A stretch of DNA of 11,107 nt from an uncultured Lachnospiraceae bacterium (GCA_944376975.1 CALWEE010000035.1:1-11107), one strand, 5' to 3'; shown: positions 1 to 7,273, numbered from the stretch's first letter. The notes: generated by a model from the sequence alone, not told the origin. Numbers and translations: made by a program.

Positions 1-110
1 TCTGCGGACGGCACGTCATATTCAAACGTGATCCGGGTATCCGTGATATAGGGGCGGTAAATATCAAGGACCGCCGGAATGTCTTTATCGTTTATATCCC
101 TGATGATCAT
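1..110 (-). CDS. GNAT-family N-acetyltransferase (phosphinothricin acetyltransferase-like), 5' part only
   Basis: Only the first 36 codons are in the window; the gene runs off the left edge on the minus strand. The start ATG is at 110-108, preceded on that strand by AAGAAGG with an 8-base spacer. The peptide begins MIIRDINDKDIPAVLDIYRP and goes on to YITDTRITFEYDVPSA. The opening I-R-x-x-x-x-x-D followed by hydrophobic-x-I-Y is the usual first strand and helix of a GNAT acetyltransferase. The following Y-I-x-x-T-x-I-T-F-E motif is characteristic of the phosphinothricin/methionine sulfoximine acetyltransferase-like group (Pat/YwnH type), which moves acetyl from acetyl-CoA to an amine. The acetyl-CoA binding loop lies outside the window, so activity and exact substrate cannot be judged. 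It is divergent from mutS and probably functionally unrelated. Confidence 0.8.
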   Translation of the reverse strand, partial: MIIRDINDKDIPAVLDIYRPYITDTRITFEYDVPSA

Positions 111-147
111 TTCTCCAACCTTCTTTCAGAAAAATACGCCTGAAAAA

Positions 148-176
148 AGTATAATATAATACGTTCTTCCCGGCAA
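148..176 (-). promoter_or_regulatory. Candidate sigma-A promoter for the acetyltransferase
   Basis: Read on the minus strand, TTGCCG (176-171) and TATACT (153-148) are separated by exactly 17 bases. The -10 is good and the -35 matches only its TTG. Transcription would start near 141, giving a leader of about 30 bases. The surrounding AT-rich block also contains TATAAT on the plus strand (150-155 and 155-160), but without a matching -35, so the minus-strand reading is preferred. Confidence 0.45.
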
Positions 177-221
177 GCCGGTCGCGTACGGCCCGGGAGC
201 GAATTTTTAAACGAATAAAAG

Positions 222-250
222 TTGACATTATTTTTCATTACCGATAAGAT
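222..250 (+). promoter_or_regulatory. Sigma-A promoter of the mutS operon
   Basis: A perfect -35 TTGACA (222-227) is followed after 17 bases by TAAGAT (245-250), which matches the TATAAT -10 at five of six positions. A second TAAGAT lies at 253-258 but would give a 25-base spacing. Transcription would start near 257, leaving a short leader of about 30 bases that holds the mutS ribosome-binding site GGGAGG (271-276). There is no room for a riboswitch. This looks like a simple constitutive promoter for mutS-mutL and probably the genes after them. Confidence 0.75.
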
Positions 251-286
251 GGTAAGATAGACAAAAAAGCGGGAGGCAGAAGATCA

Positions 287-2959
287 ATGGCACCTTTAAC
301 ACCGATGATGCAGCAGTATATGGATACGAAAGCCCAGTATAAGGACTGTATCCTCATGTACCGTCTGGGCGATTTTTATGAAATGTTTTTCGACGACGCG
401 ATCATCGCGTCCAAAGTCCTGGAGATCACGCTGACAGGCAAAGACTGCGGACAGGAAGAACGGGCGCCCATGTGCGGCGTTCCCTATCACGCCCTGGATA
501 CATATCTGAACAAGCTGATCGAGAACGGCTATAAAGCGGCCATATGCGAACAAGTGGAAGACCCTAAAAAGGCGAAAGGCATCGTTAAACGGGAAGTGAT
601 CCGCATCGTCACGCCCGGCACCAACCTGAACATGCAGGCGCTCGATGAAGGCCGGAACAATTATCTCATGTGCCTTGTCTATATGGACGACGCCTTCGGC
701 ATCGCGACGGCGGACGTTTCCACAGGCGATTTTTATCTGACCGAAGTGGACAGCGCCAAAAAAGTCTATGATGAAATAACAAAATATACGCCGGCAGAGA
801 TCATTTACAATGACTATTTCCCTATGTGCGGCATTGACCTGACCGACATATCCCAGCGGCTCAACATATCCGTCTCCTCCCTGGACAGCTGGTACACCGA
901 CGATGAACAGTGCGCCCGGAAATTAAAAGAACATTTCCACGTGTCCAGCCTGGACGGCCTGGGCCTGAAAGATCATCCCACAGGTACGGTGGCCGCGGGC
1001 GCCCTTCTCCAGTATCTGTATGAAACACAGAAAAACGCGCTGCCGCATCTGACCACGCTGACGCCTTACCAGACCGATAAATATATGGTCATCGACAGTT
1101 CCACCCGCAGGAACCTGGAACTTTTGGAAACCCTTCGTGAAAAACAGAAAAGAGGCTCCCTTCTCTGGGTGCTCGACAAGACAAAAACGGCCATGGGCGC
1201 GCGGCTGCTGCGTAATTACATCGAGCAGCCTTTTATCGAGAAAAAAGATATCGAACGGCGTCTGGACAGCCTGGAAGAACTGAACGAAGATGTGATCACC
1301 CGGGAGGAGATCCGGGAATACCTGGATTCCATCTACGATCTGGAACGTCTTATGAGCCGGATCAGCTACCGTTCCGCCAATCCGAGGGACCTGACCGCTT
1401 TCCGGTCATCCATCGCCATGATCCCGCCCATCAAATACCTGCTGCAAAATACGCGTTCCGAAGACCTGAAAGACATACGCGACGCCATGGATACCCTGGA
1501 GGACGTATGCAAGCTGATCGGCGAAGCCATTGAGGACGATCCGCCCATCTCCATAAAAGAAGGCGGCATCATCAAAGACGGCTATCATCCGGACGTGGAC
1601 AAATACCGGCAGGCGAAGACCGAAGGCAAGCAATGGCTGGCCGAACTGGAACAAAAAGAGCGGGAGGCCACCGGCATAAAGAATCTCCGGATCAAATACA
1701 ACAAAGTTTTCGGCTATTATCTGGAAGTGACCAATTCCTATAAAGACCTTGTCCCGGAAAACTGGACGCGCAAGCAGACCCTCGCCAACGCGGAACGGTA
1801 TATCACGCCGGAATTAAAAGAGCTGGAAGACATGATCCTGGGCGCCCAGGACAAACTGTTTTCCCTGGAATACGACCTGTTTTCCGACGTCCGGGACCGG
1901 ATCGGGGCGGAAGTGAAGCGTATCCAGCGCACCGCGAAAGCGCTGGCCAAGATCGACGTGTACGCTTCCCTGGCCTGCGTATCCGAAAGGAACCAGTACG
2001 TCCGGCCGAAGATCAATACGAAAGGACGCATCGACATCAAAGACGGACGCCATCCGGTGGTGGAACGTATGATCCCCAACGACGCTTTTATCGCCAACGA
2101 TACCTATCTGGACGGAAAAGATCACCGGATATCCATCATCACCGGACCGAACATGGCCGGTAAGTCCACATACATGCGCCAGACGGCCCTGATCGTCCTG
2201 ATGGCCCAGATCGGCTGCTTTGTCCCCGCTTCATCGGCGGATATCGGCATTGTGGACCGGATCTTTACCCGTGTGGGCGCGTCAGACGACCTGGCCAGCG
2301 GGCAGAGTACGTTCATGGTGGAGATGACGGAAGTCTCCAATATCCTCCGCAACGCCACGAAGGACAGCCTGCTCATCCTGGACGAGATCGGGCGGGGCAC
2401 CTCCACCTTTGACGGGCTGAGCATAGCCTGGGCCGTGGTGGAACATATCAGCGATCCAAAGCTGCTTGGCGCGAAGACCCTGTTCGCGACCCATTACCAC
2501 GAACTGACCGAACTGGAAGGTAAGCTGGACAGCGTGAACAATTACTGTATCGCGGTAAAAGAGCAGGGCGACGACATCATATTCCTGAGGAAGATCATCA
2601 AAGGCGGCGCGGACCGAAGCTACGGTATCCAGGTGGCCAAACTGGCCGGCATACCCGACTCGGTCATCCAACGGGCGAAAGATATCGCCGAACAGCTCAC
2701 CGACGCGGACATCACCGGAAAAACAAAGGATATAAAAGTCCTGTCCGGCCATAAAAAAAGAGCGGCGCGTCCGGCCGATGAAGATTTCGACGGTCAGCTG
2801 TCCTTGTTCAACGACGAGCCGTCGCCGGAAAAAAACGATGTATCTTCCGAAAAAGATCCGGTGATCGAAAAGATCGGCGGACTGGACCTGGGGCGCGTCA
2901 CGCCCATTGAAGCATTAAACCTCCTGTACGCTTTACAGGACGACATACGTAAGCGGTGA
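287..2959 (+). CDS. mutS: DNA mismatch repair protein MutS
   Basis: MutS finds base mismatches and small loops in newly copied DNA and, as an ATP-driven sliding clamp, recruits MutL. The 890-residue protein is full length for a bacterial MutS. The mismatch-reading F-x-E motif is F30-Y-E32, within GDFYEMF. Family architecture then gives connector, lever/core and clamp domains, ending in an ABC-type ATPase. The Walker A is GPNMAGKST at 620-628 and the Walker B LLILDE has D699-E700, followed by the signature-side GRGTSTFDG and the FATHYHEL switch. The C-terminal tail carries QLSLF at 837-841, the form of a beta-clamp binding motif, as in Bacillus MutS. The ATG at 287 is preceded by GGGAGG with a 10-base spacer and agrees with the usual family N-terminus. 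It heads the operon, and its stop codon overlaps the mutL ribosome-binding site. All key residues are present, so it should be active. Confidence 0.98.
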   Translation: MAPLTPMMQQYMDTKAQYKDCILMYRLGDFYEMFFDDAIIASKVLEITLTGKDCGQEERAPMCGVPYHALDTYLNKLIENGYKAAICEQVEDPKKAKGIVKREVIRIVTPGTNLNMQALDEGRNNYLMCLVYMDDAFGIATADVSTGDFYLTEVDSAKKVYDEITKYTPAEIIYNDYFPMCGIDLTDISQRLNISVSSLDSWYTDDEQCARKLKEHFHVSSLDGLGLKDHPTGTVAAGALLQYLYETQKNALPHLTTLTPYQTDKYMVIDSSTRRNLELLETLREKQKRGSLLWVLDKTKTAMGARLLRNYIEQPFIEKKDIERRLDSLEELNEDVITREEIREYLDSIYDLERLMSRISYRSANPRDLTAFRSSIAMIPPIKYLLQNTRSEDLKDIRDAMDTLEDVCKLIGEAIEDDPPISIKEGGIIKDGYHPDVDKYRQAKTEGKQWLAELEQKEREATGIKNLRIKYNKVFGYYLEVTNSYKDLVPENWTRKQTLANAERYITPELKELEDMILGAQDKLFSLEYDLFSDVRDRIGAEVKRIQRTAKALAKIDVYASLACVSERNQYVRPKINTKGRIDIKDGRHPVVERMIPNDAFIANDTYLDGKDHRISIITGPNMAGKSTYMRQTALIVLMAQIGCFVPASSADIGIVDRIFTRVGASDDLASGQSTFMVEMTEVSNILRNATKDSLLILDEIGRGTSTFDGLSIAWAVVEHISDPKLLGAKTLFATHYHELTELEGKLDSVNNYCIAVKEQGDDIIFLRKIIKGGADRSYGIQVAKLAGIPDSVIQRAKDIAEQLTDADITGKTKDIKVLSGHKKRAARPADEDFDGQLSLFNDEPSPEKNDVSSEKDPVIEKIGGLDLGRVTPIEALNLLYALQDDIRKR

Positions 2960-2960
2960 T
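2955..2960 (+). promoter_or_regulatory. mutL ribosome-binding site overlapping the mutS stop codon
   Basis: GGTGAT at 2955-2960 matches the 3' half of the full Shine-Dalgarno AAGGAGGTGATC and ends four bases before the ATG at 2965. The mutS stop TGA (2957-2959) is inside it. This supports ATG 2965 as the mutL start and suggests that ribosomes finishing mutS restart on mutL. An in-frame GTG at 2956-2958 would be the alternative start but lacks a well-placed site of its own. Confidence 0.55.
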
Positions 2961-2964
2961 TTTT

Positions 2965-4812
2965 ATGGGTAAGATCCAAATACTGGACGGAGAGACCGTC
3001 AATCAGATCGCGGCGGGCGAAGTGGTCGAGCGGCCTTCCTCCGTCATCAAAGAACTTGTTGAAAACGCCATCGACGCCGGGGCCACCGCCATTACCGTGG
3101 AGATCGCCGACGGCGGCGTTTCGCTGATGCGTGTCACGGACAACGGAAGCGGCATGGAAAAAGAAGACATCCGTCCCGCCTTCCTCAGGCATGCCACCAG
3201 CAAGATCCGCTCCATCGACGACCTGGCGACCATAGCGTCCCTCGGATTCCGGGGCGAGGCTCTGTCGAGCATCTCAGCCGTCGCCCAGGTGGAACTGCTG
3301 ACCAAAACGCCCCGGGGCATGACCGGCTGCCGTTACTGCATCGACGGCGGCGAAGAAAAAAGTTTTGAAGACATCGGCTGCCCGGAGGGGACCACTTTTA
3401 TCGTGCGCCACTTGTTTTACAATACGCCTGCCCGCAAAAAGTTTTTAAGATCCGCCGTAACGGAAGCCGGATATGTTTCCGCCCTGATCGAACGGCTGGC
3501 CTTGTCCCATCCGGACATATCCTTCAAATATATACAGCAGCGGCAGAACCGGCTGAACACTTCGGGGAGCGGCCGTCTGAAAGATATCATCTATCATATC
3601 TACGGAAGGGATATCGCGGGACAGCTCCTTCGGGTGGAAACCGAAAAGGACGGTATCGCCATCGACGGCTATATCGGCAAGCCGATCGTATGCCGGGGCA
3701 ACCGGAGCTTTGAGAATTACTTCATAAACGGCCGGTATATCAAAAGCCCGGTCATCACCAAGGCCATCGAAGACGCTTATAAGACATACGTCATGGTCCA
3801 TAAATTTCCGTTTACCGCCCTCCATCTGACCATGGACACCCGGCGGATGGACGTGAATGTCCATCCTACGAAAATGGAAGTCCGTTTCAACAACGGCGAG
3901 CAGGTTTACCAGACTGTTTTCGAGGCGCTCCGCCAGGTCCTTTCCGAAAGGGAACTGATCGTAGCCGCGTCTCCCGGAGACGATAAAAAGCCGGAAAAGA
4001 AACCGGTGATCCCGGATATGCCGGAACCGTTTGAAAAGAAAAACAGATGGGAACAGTTGGTAAAAACCTTTGCCCAGCCGCCAAGGGCCGAACGGACCAT
4101 TAAGGATGTCCCACCGGTCCCCCACGACTTTGGACCAGGGCAGGGAAGACAGGAGAAACAGGAGAAGCAGGACATCCAGTATTCCCTTTTCCCGGAAGTT
4201 CCTCAGGAGACCGGCCTTTTGAAAGAAGAAGCCCGGAAAGAGCATCATCTGATCGGCCAGGTGTTCAAAACCTACTGGATGGTGGAATACAAAGACAACC
4301 TGTTCATCATCGACCAGCACGCGGCCCACGAAAAAGTATTGTATGAAAAACTCATGAAACGTTTCCGCGAACACCGGCCGGACATACAGCAGCTCATGCC
4401 GCCCATCATCGTCACGCTGACCGCCGCCCAGGAAACGGTTTTCGGACAGTATGCCGAAAACTTCTCCCATATGGGATTCGAGATCGAAGCCTTCGGCGGC
4501 AGGGAATACGCGGTCCGGGGCGTTCCGGTGGAGCTTTACGGATACGACGCCAAAGATATGGTCATCCAGATACTGGACAGTTTGGAAAGCGACGCCCGCG
4601 GCTTGAATCCCGATCTGATCAGTGATAAAATAGCGTCGATGGCATGCAAGGCCGCCGTAAAAGGCAACCAGGCCCTGAGCTTTCCGGAGGCCGACGCCCT
4701 GATCGGCGAACTGCTGGAAGCGGACGATCCCTACACCTGTCCCCATGGCAGGCCCACGATCATCGCCATGTCCAAATATGAACTTGAAAAGAAATTCAGG
4801 CGGATCCAGTGA
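2965..4812 (+). CDS. mutL: DNA mismatch repair endonuclease MutL
   Basis: MutL couples mismatch recognition by MutS to strand incision and removal. From ATG 2965 it has 615 residues. The N-terminal GHKL ATPase shows the catalytic E30 and N34 in KELVENAIDAGA, DNGSGM at 59-64, and GFRGEAL at 94-100. A proline- and charge-rich linker follows, roughly residues 335-420. The C-terminal dimerisation/endonuclease domain has the metal-binding motif DQHA-x2-E-x4-E (D450, H452, E456, E461), C561 in an ACKAAVKGN motif, and CPHGRP (C592, H594). These are the nuclease metal ligands known from Bacillus MutL, so this is the nicking type, not the MutH-dependent enterobacterial type. QQLMPP at 475-480 sits where Bacillus has its clamp-binding QEMIVP. 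The start ATG 2965 was chosen because the family begins M-x-K-I-x-x-L and GGTGAT is well spaced; GTG 2956 (618 residues) is possible. Confidence 0.97.
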   Translation: MGKIQILDGETVNQIAAGEVVERPSSVIKELVENAIDAGATAITVEIADGGVSLMRVTDNGSGMEKEDIRPAFLRHATSKIRSIDDLATIASLGFRGEALSSISAVAQVELLTKTPRGMTGCRYCIDGGEEKSFEDIGCPEGTTFIVRHLFYNTPARKKFLRSAVTEAGYVSALIERLALSHPDISFKYIQQRQNRLNTSGSGRLKDIIYHIYGRDIAGQLLRVETEKDGIAIDGYIGKPIVCRGNRSFENYFINGRYIKSPVITKAIEDAYKTYVMVHKFPFTALHLTMDTRRMDVNVHPTKMEVRFNNGEQVYQTVFEALRQVLSERELIVAASPGDDKKPEKKPVIPDMPEPFEKKNRWEQLVKTFAQPPRAERTIKDVPPVPHDFGPGQGRQEKQEKQDIQYSLFPEVPQETGLLKEEARKEHHLIGQVFKTYWMVEYKDNLFIIDQHAAHEKVLYEKLMKRFREHRPDIQQLMPPIIVTLTAAQETVFGQYAENFSHMGFEIEAFGGREYAVRGVPVELYGYDAKDMVIQILDSLESDARGLNPDLISDKIASMACKAAVKGNQALSFPEADALIGELLEADDPYTCPHGRPTIIAMSKYELEKKFRRIQ

Positions 4813-4824
4813 TCATCTGGATCC
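4802..4824 (+). other. Hairpin over the mutL stop codon
   Basis: GGATCCAG (4802-4809) and CTGGATCC (4817-4824) form a perfect 8-bp inverted repeat with a 7-base loop. The mutL TGA stop (4810-4812) lies in that loop. The bases after it are CCTTCTTG, not a run of T, so it is not a normal intrinsic terminator. It may protect or delimit the upstream message, or weaken read-through into miaA. Confidence 0.45.
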
Positions 4825-4840
4825 CCTTCTTGCGCGATAC

Positions 4841-4871
4841 GCCCGGAAAGATGGACATATCTTCACCGGGC
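4841..4871 (+). other. Hairpin directly upstream of the miaA ribosome-binding site
   Basis: GCCCGG (4841-4846) pairs with CCGGGC (4866-4871), and inside it AAGAT (4848-4852) pairs with ATCTT (4859-4863). That makes an 11-bp stem with a small internal loop and the hexaloop GGACAT. The stem ends one base before the miaA Shine-Dalgarno AAAGGAGG (4872-4879). It does not hide that site but would sit against it, so it could affect ribosome loading or mark an RNA cleavage point between mutL and miaA. Confidence 0.5.
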
Positions 4872-4884
4872 AAAGGAGGCATAT

Positions 4885-5823
4885 ATGCAGCGACCACTGA
4901 TCATCCTGACCGGGCCCACCGCCGTCGGTAAAACGGCTTTATCCATCGGCCTGGCCAAACGGCTTTCCGGCGAGATCGTATCCGCCGATTCCATGCAGGT
5001 ATACAAAGGCATGGATATCGGGACAGCCAAGATCCGGCCGGAGGAGATGGACGGCGTTCCCCATCATCTGATCGACATCCTCATGCCGGACGACCCTTTT
5101 AACGTGGTCCTGTTCCAGCAAAAAGCCAGAGAAGCCATCGAAGGCATCCGCAGCCGCGGCCATACGCCCATCGTGGCGGGCGGTACCGGATTTTACATCC
5201 AGGCTTTGCTCTATGATGTTGATTTTGATGAAGAAGATACGGACAAAGCGTATCGCCGGTATCTGGAAACGACCGCCCGGAAAGAGGGCGCCGAAAAACT
5301 CCATCAGCTCCTTTTGGAAGCGGATCCTGTGTCCGCCGCGGCCATCCATCCCAACAACGTGAAACGGACGATACGGGCGCTTGAATACCACCACATCCAC
5401 GGGCAGCCGATCTCCGCCCATAATCAGGTCCAAAGGGGAAAATCTTCCCCATATCGTTTCTTTTATTTTGTCCTCAATATGGACAGGCAAGCGCTGTATG
5501 ACCGGATCGACCAAAGAGTGGACGCCATGATGGCCGACGGGCTCCTTTACGAAGTCTGCCGCCTTAAAGCCCGCGGCTACCATAAAGATCTGGTCTCCAT
5601 GCAGGGCATCGGATACAAAGAACTCATGGATCATCTGGACGGGAAAACGGATCTTGCCGAGGCGGTCCGTCTGATCAAAAGAAATACCCGTCATTTCGCG
5701 AAACGGCAGCTGACCTGGTTCAAACGGGAAAGAGACGTGCGATGGATCGAAAAAGACCGGTTCAAAGACGATGGCGCCATACTTGACGAAATGATCCGAC
5801 AGATAGAAGAGGAGTTAAGATAA
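4885..5823 (+). CDS. miaA: tRNA dimethylallyltransferase MiaA
   Basis: MiaA moves a dimethylallyl group from dimethylallyl diphosphate to N6 of A37 in tRNAs that read codons starting with U, making i6A. This steadies codon pairing and is the substrate for MiaB. The 312-residue length is normal. The P-loop GPTAVGKT is at 10-17, followed by SADSMQVYKGMDIGTAK at 33-49 (catalytic Asp and substrate pocket), then VPHHLID and GGTGFYIQALLY. Near the C-terminus IKRNTRHFAKRQLTWF is the conserved tRNA-contacting stretch. The ATG at 4885 follows AAAGGAGG with a 5-base spacer, the strongest ribosome-binding site in the window. miaA next to mutL is a widespread bacterial arrangement. Here it is the third gene of the mutS transcript unless the upstream hairpins separate it. 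Confidence 0.98.
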   Translation: MQRPLIILTGPTAVGKTALSIGLAKRLSGEIVSADSMQVYKGMDIGTAKIRPEEMDGVPHHLIDILMPDDPFNVVLFQQKAREAIEGIRSRGHTPIVAGGTGFYIQALLYDVDFDEEDTDKAYRRYLETTARKEGAEKLHQLLLEADPVSAAAIHPNNVKRTIRALEYHHIHGQPISAHNQVQRGKSSPYRFFYFVLNMDRQALYDRIDQRVDAMMADGLLYEVCRLKARGYHKDLVSMQGIGYKELMDHLDGKTDLAEAVRLIKRNTRHFAKRQLTWFKRERDVRWIEKDRFKDDGAILDEMIRQIEEELR

Positions 5824-5824
5824 A

Positions 5825-7111
5825 ATGATAAACAGCATATATGAACAGGCAGGCCTACGGCCCGACGTCCTGGCTTACTGCCGGAATATCGAGAAAGACC
5901 TGGAAAAAAGGTTTAAAGCCATTGACGAAGTGGCAGAATATAATCAGATGAAAGTGCTGCTGGCCATGCAGAAGAACAAAGTCAGCGCGGGATGTTTCGA
6001 ATCGTCCACCGGATACGGCTATGACGATCTGGGCCGGGATACGCTGGAACAGGTCTACGCGGACATCTTCCACACGGAAGACGCTCTTGTCCGCCCCCAC
6101 ATCACCTGCGGTACCCACGCGCTGGCCATTGCCTTGTCCGGCAATCTCCGTCCGCAGGACGAGCTGCTTTCCCCGGCGGGCAAACCATATGACACGCTGG
6201 AAGGCGTGATCGGCATCCGAAAGCAGACCGGTTCCCTGGCCGAATACGGCGTCACTTACCGGCAGGTGGATCTTCGGCCCGACGGTTCTTTCGACTACGA
6301 AAACATTAAAAAGGCCATCAACGAAAAAACAAAGTTGGTGACGATCCAGCGTTCCAAAGGCTATCAGACCCGTCCCACCTTTTCCGTAAAGCAGATCGGC
6401 GAACTGATCGCTTTCGTGAAATCCATCAAGCCGGACGTGATCTGCATGGTCGACAACTGTTACGGCGAATTTGTCGAGACCATCGAACCCACGGACGTGG
6501 GAGCGGATATGTGCGTCGGCTCACTGATCAAAAACCCGGGTGGCGGACTGGCTCCCATCGGCGGATATATCGTCGGACGTAAGGACTGCGTACAGCGGGC
6601 CGCCTATCGGCTGACAGCGCCGGGACTGGGAAAAGAACTGGGCGCCAGCCTTTCCATGAACCGTCCCTTTTTCCAGGGGCTGTTTTTATCGCCCACAGTG
6701 ACCGCCGGAGCTTTAAAAGGCGCTGTTTTCGCGGCCAATGTCTATGAAAAGCTGGGATTTGACGTGGTCCCCAACGGGAAAGAATCCCGTCACGATATCA
6801 TCCAGGCGGTGGTCCTTGAAAGCGCGGACCGGGTCATCCAGTTCTGCAAAGGGATCCAGGCCGCCGCTCCCGTGGACAGCTTCGTCGATCCGGAGCCTTG
6901 GGCCATGCCCGGATATGACTGCGACGTGATCATGGCCGCCGGCGCCTTTGTGTCCGGGTCGTCCATCGAATTATCCGCCGACGCCCCCATCAAGCCGCCT
7001 TACGCGGTTTATTTCCAGGGCGGTCTGACCTGGCCCCATGCCCGTTTCGGCATCATGATGTCCCTTGAAAAGCTGGTGGAAAAAGGGCTTGCCGTCCTGC
7101 CTTCCCTTTAA
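5825..7111 (+). CDS. ynbB: PLP-dependent YnbB / 'aluminum resistance' family protein (methionine gamma-lyase-like)
   Basis: This is a 428-residue fold-type I PLP enzyme of the Met_gamma_lyase/aluminum-resistance family (YnbB in Bacillus subtilis), related to Cys/Met metabolism lyases. It shows the small-residue phosphate-binding region in HITCGTHALAIAL near residue 100, and VDNCYGEFVE, whose Asp should contact the pyridine nitrogen. The likely Schiff-base lysine is K236 in SLIKNPGGGLAP. The tail has GGLTWPHARFGIM. The true substrate is not settled: the family name comes from distant similarity to methionine gamma-lyase and an old metal-tolerance phenotype, so 'C-S lyase-like' is as far as the sequence goes. 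The ATG at 5825 starts one base after the miaA stop, and its site AAGAGGAG (5807-5814) lies inside miaA, so the two are co-translated. In Bacillus the same pair is separated by hfq and hflX, both absent here. Confidence 0.9.
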   Translation: MINSIYEQAGLRPDVLAYCRNIEKDLEKRFKAIDEVAEYNQMKVLLAMQKNKVSAGCFESSTGYGYDDLGRDTLEQVYADIFHTEDALVRPHITCGTHALAIALSGNLRPQDELLSPAGKPYDTLEGVIGIRKQTGSLAEYGVTYRQVDLRPDGSFDYENIKKAINEKTKLVTIQRSKGYQTRPTFSVKQIGELIAFVKSIKPDVICMVDNCYGEFVETIEPTDVGADMCVGSLIKNPGGGLAPIGGYIVGRKDCVQRAAYRLTAPGLGKELGASLSMNRPFFQGLFLSPTVTAGALKGAVFAANVYEKLGFDVVPNGKESRHDIIQAVVLESADRVIQFCKGIQAAAPVDSFVDPEPWAMPGYDCDVIMAAGAFVSGSSIELSADAPIKPPYAVYFQGGLTWPHARFGIMMSLEKLVEKGLAVLPSL

Positions 7112-7142
7112 AACACAGATTGTTCATGGAATAATCCGGCAA

Positions 7143-7163
7143 CCGGGGTATACAATGCCCCGG
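7143..7163 (+). terminator. Possible terminator or attenuator hairpin after ynbB
   Basis: CCGGGG (7143-7148) pairs with CCCCGG (7158-7163) around a 9-base loop, 31 bases after the ynbB stop. The next bases are ATTTATGATAC; a real T-rich tract (7190-7200) comes only about 27 bases later, so it is a poor intrinsic terminator. A competing pairing exists: AATCCGG (7133-7139) with CCGGATT (7160-7166), which cannot coexist with the first. It may end or reduce the mutS operon transcript. Confidence 0.35.
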
Positions 7164-7223
7164 ATTTATGATACTATAAAACTGTATACTTTTTTCTTTT
7201 AGGTCATGGATATCCCCGATCTG

Positions 7224-7249
7224 GTTTACCATAATATAATTATGTAAAC
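7224..7249 (+). promoter_or_regulatory. Palindromic candidate operator with TATAAT, upstream of radC
   Basis: GTTTA (7224-7228), one unpaired C, then CATAAT (7230-7235) mirrors ATTATG (7239-7244) and TAAAC (7245-7249) around the three bases ATA. The symmetry covers 11 bp per arm. A perfect -10 hexamer TATAAT lies at its centre (7235-7240), but no convincing -35 is seen 16-18 bases upstream. Transcription would start near 7247, about 27 bases before the radC ATG. A repressor bound here would block the promoter; lack of a -35 suggests an activator or a weak promoter. It does not match the LexA, PerR, Fur or Rex consensus closely. The rest of 7112-7273 is AT-rich and holds no gene. Confidence 0.45.
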
Positions 7250-7273
7250 TGAATCATATGGAAAGGCGATACC

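Noticed and set aside
150..160. Two overlapping plus-strand TATAAT hexamers upstream of mutS
   Set aside because: No -35 at suitable spacing. The same bases make a better minus-strand -10 (TATACT, 153-148), and mutS already has a strong promoter at 222-250.
170..181. CCGG-CAAG-CCGG small inverted repeat in the divergent promoter region
   Set aside because: Only a 4-bp stem with no T-run; too short to call a terminator or operator, and it overlaps the minus-strand -35.
2956..2964. GTG at 2956 as the mutL start
   Set aside because: It overlaps the mutS stop attractively, but ATG 2965 gives the normal family N-terminus and has GGTGAT at proper spacing; kept only as an alternative.
3445..4746. 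A 433-codon open frame on the minus strand opposite mutL
   Set aside because: It is fully antisense to a clear mutL with all motifs, its translation resembles no protein I know, and long antisense frames are expected in DNA with this codon bias. I see no ribosome-binding site or promoter to support it.
4939..5694. A 251-codon minus-strand open frame opposite miaA
   Set aside because: It is a shadow of miaA, with no motif or start signal.
7208..7215. GGATATCC palindrome before radC
   Set aside because: An isolated 8-bp palindrome is expected by chance in a sequence of this length and has no linked feature.
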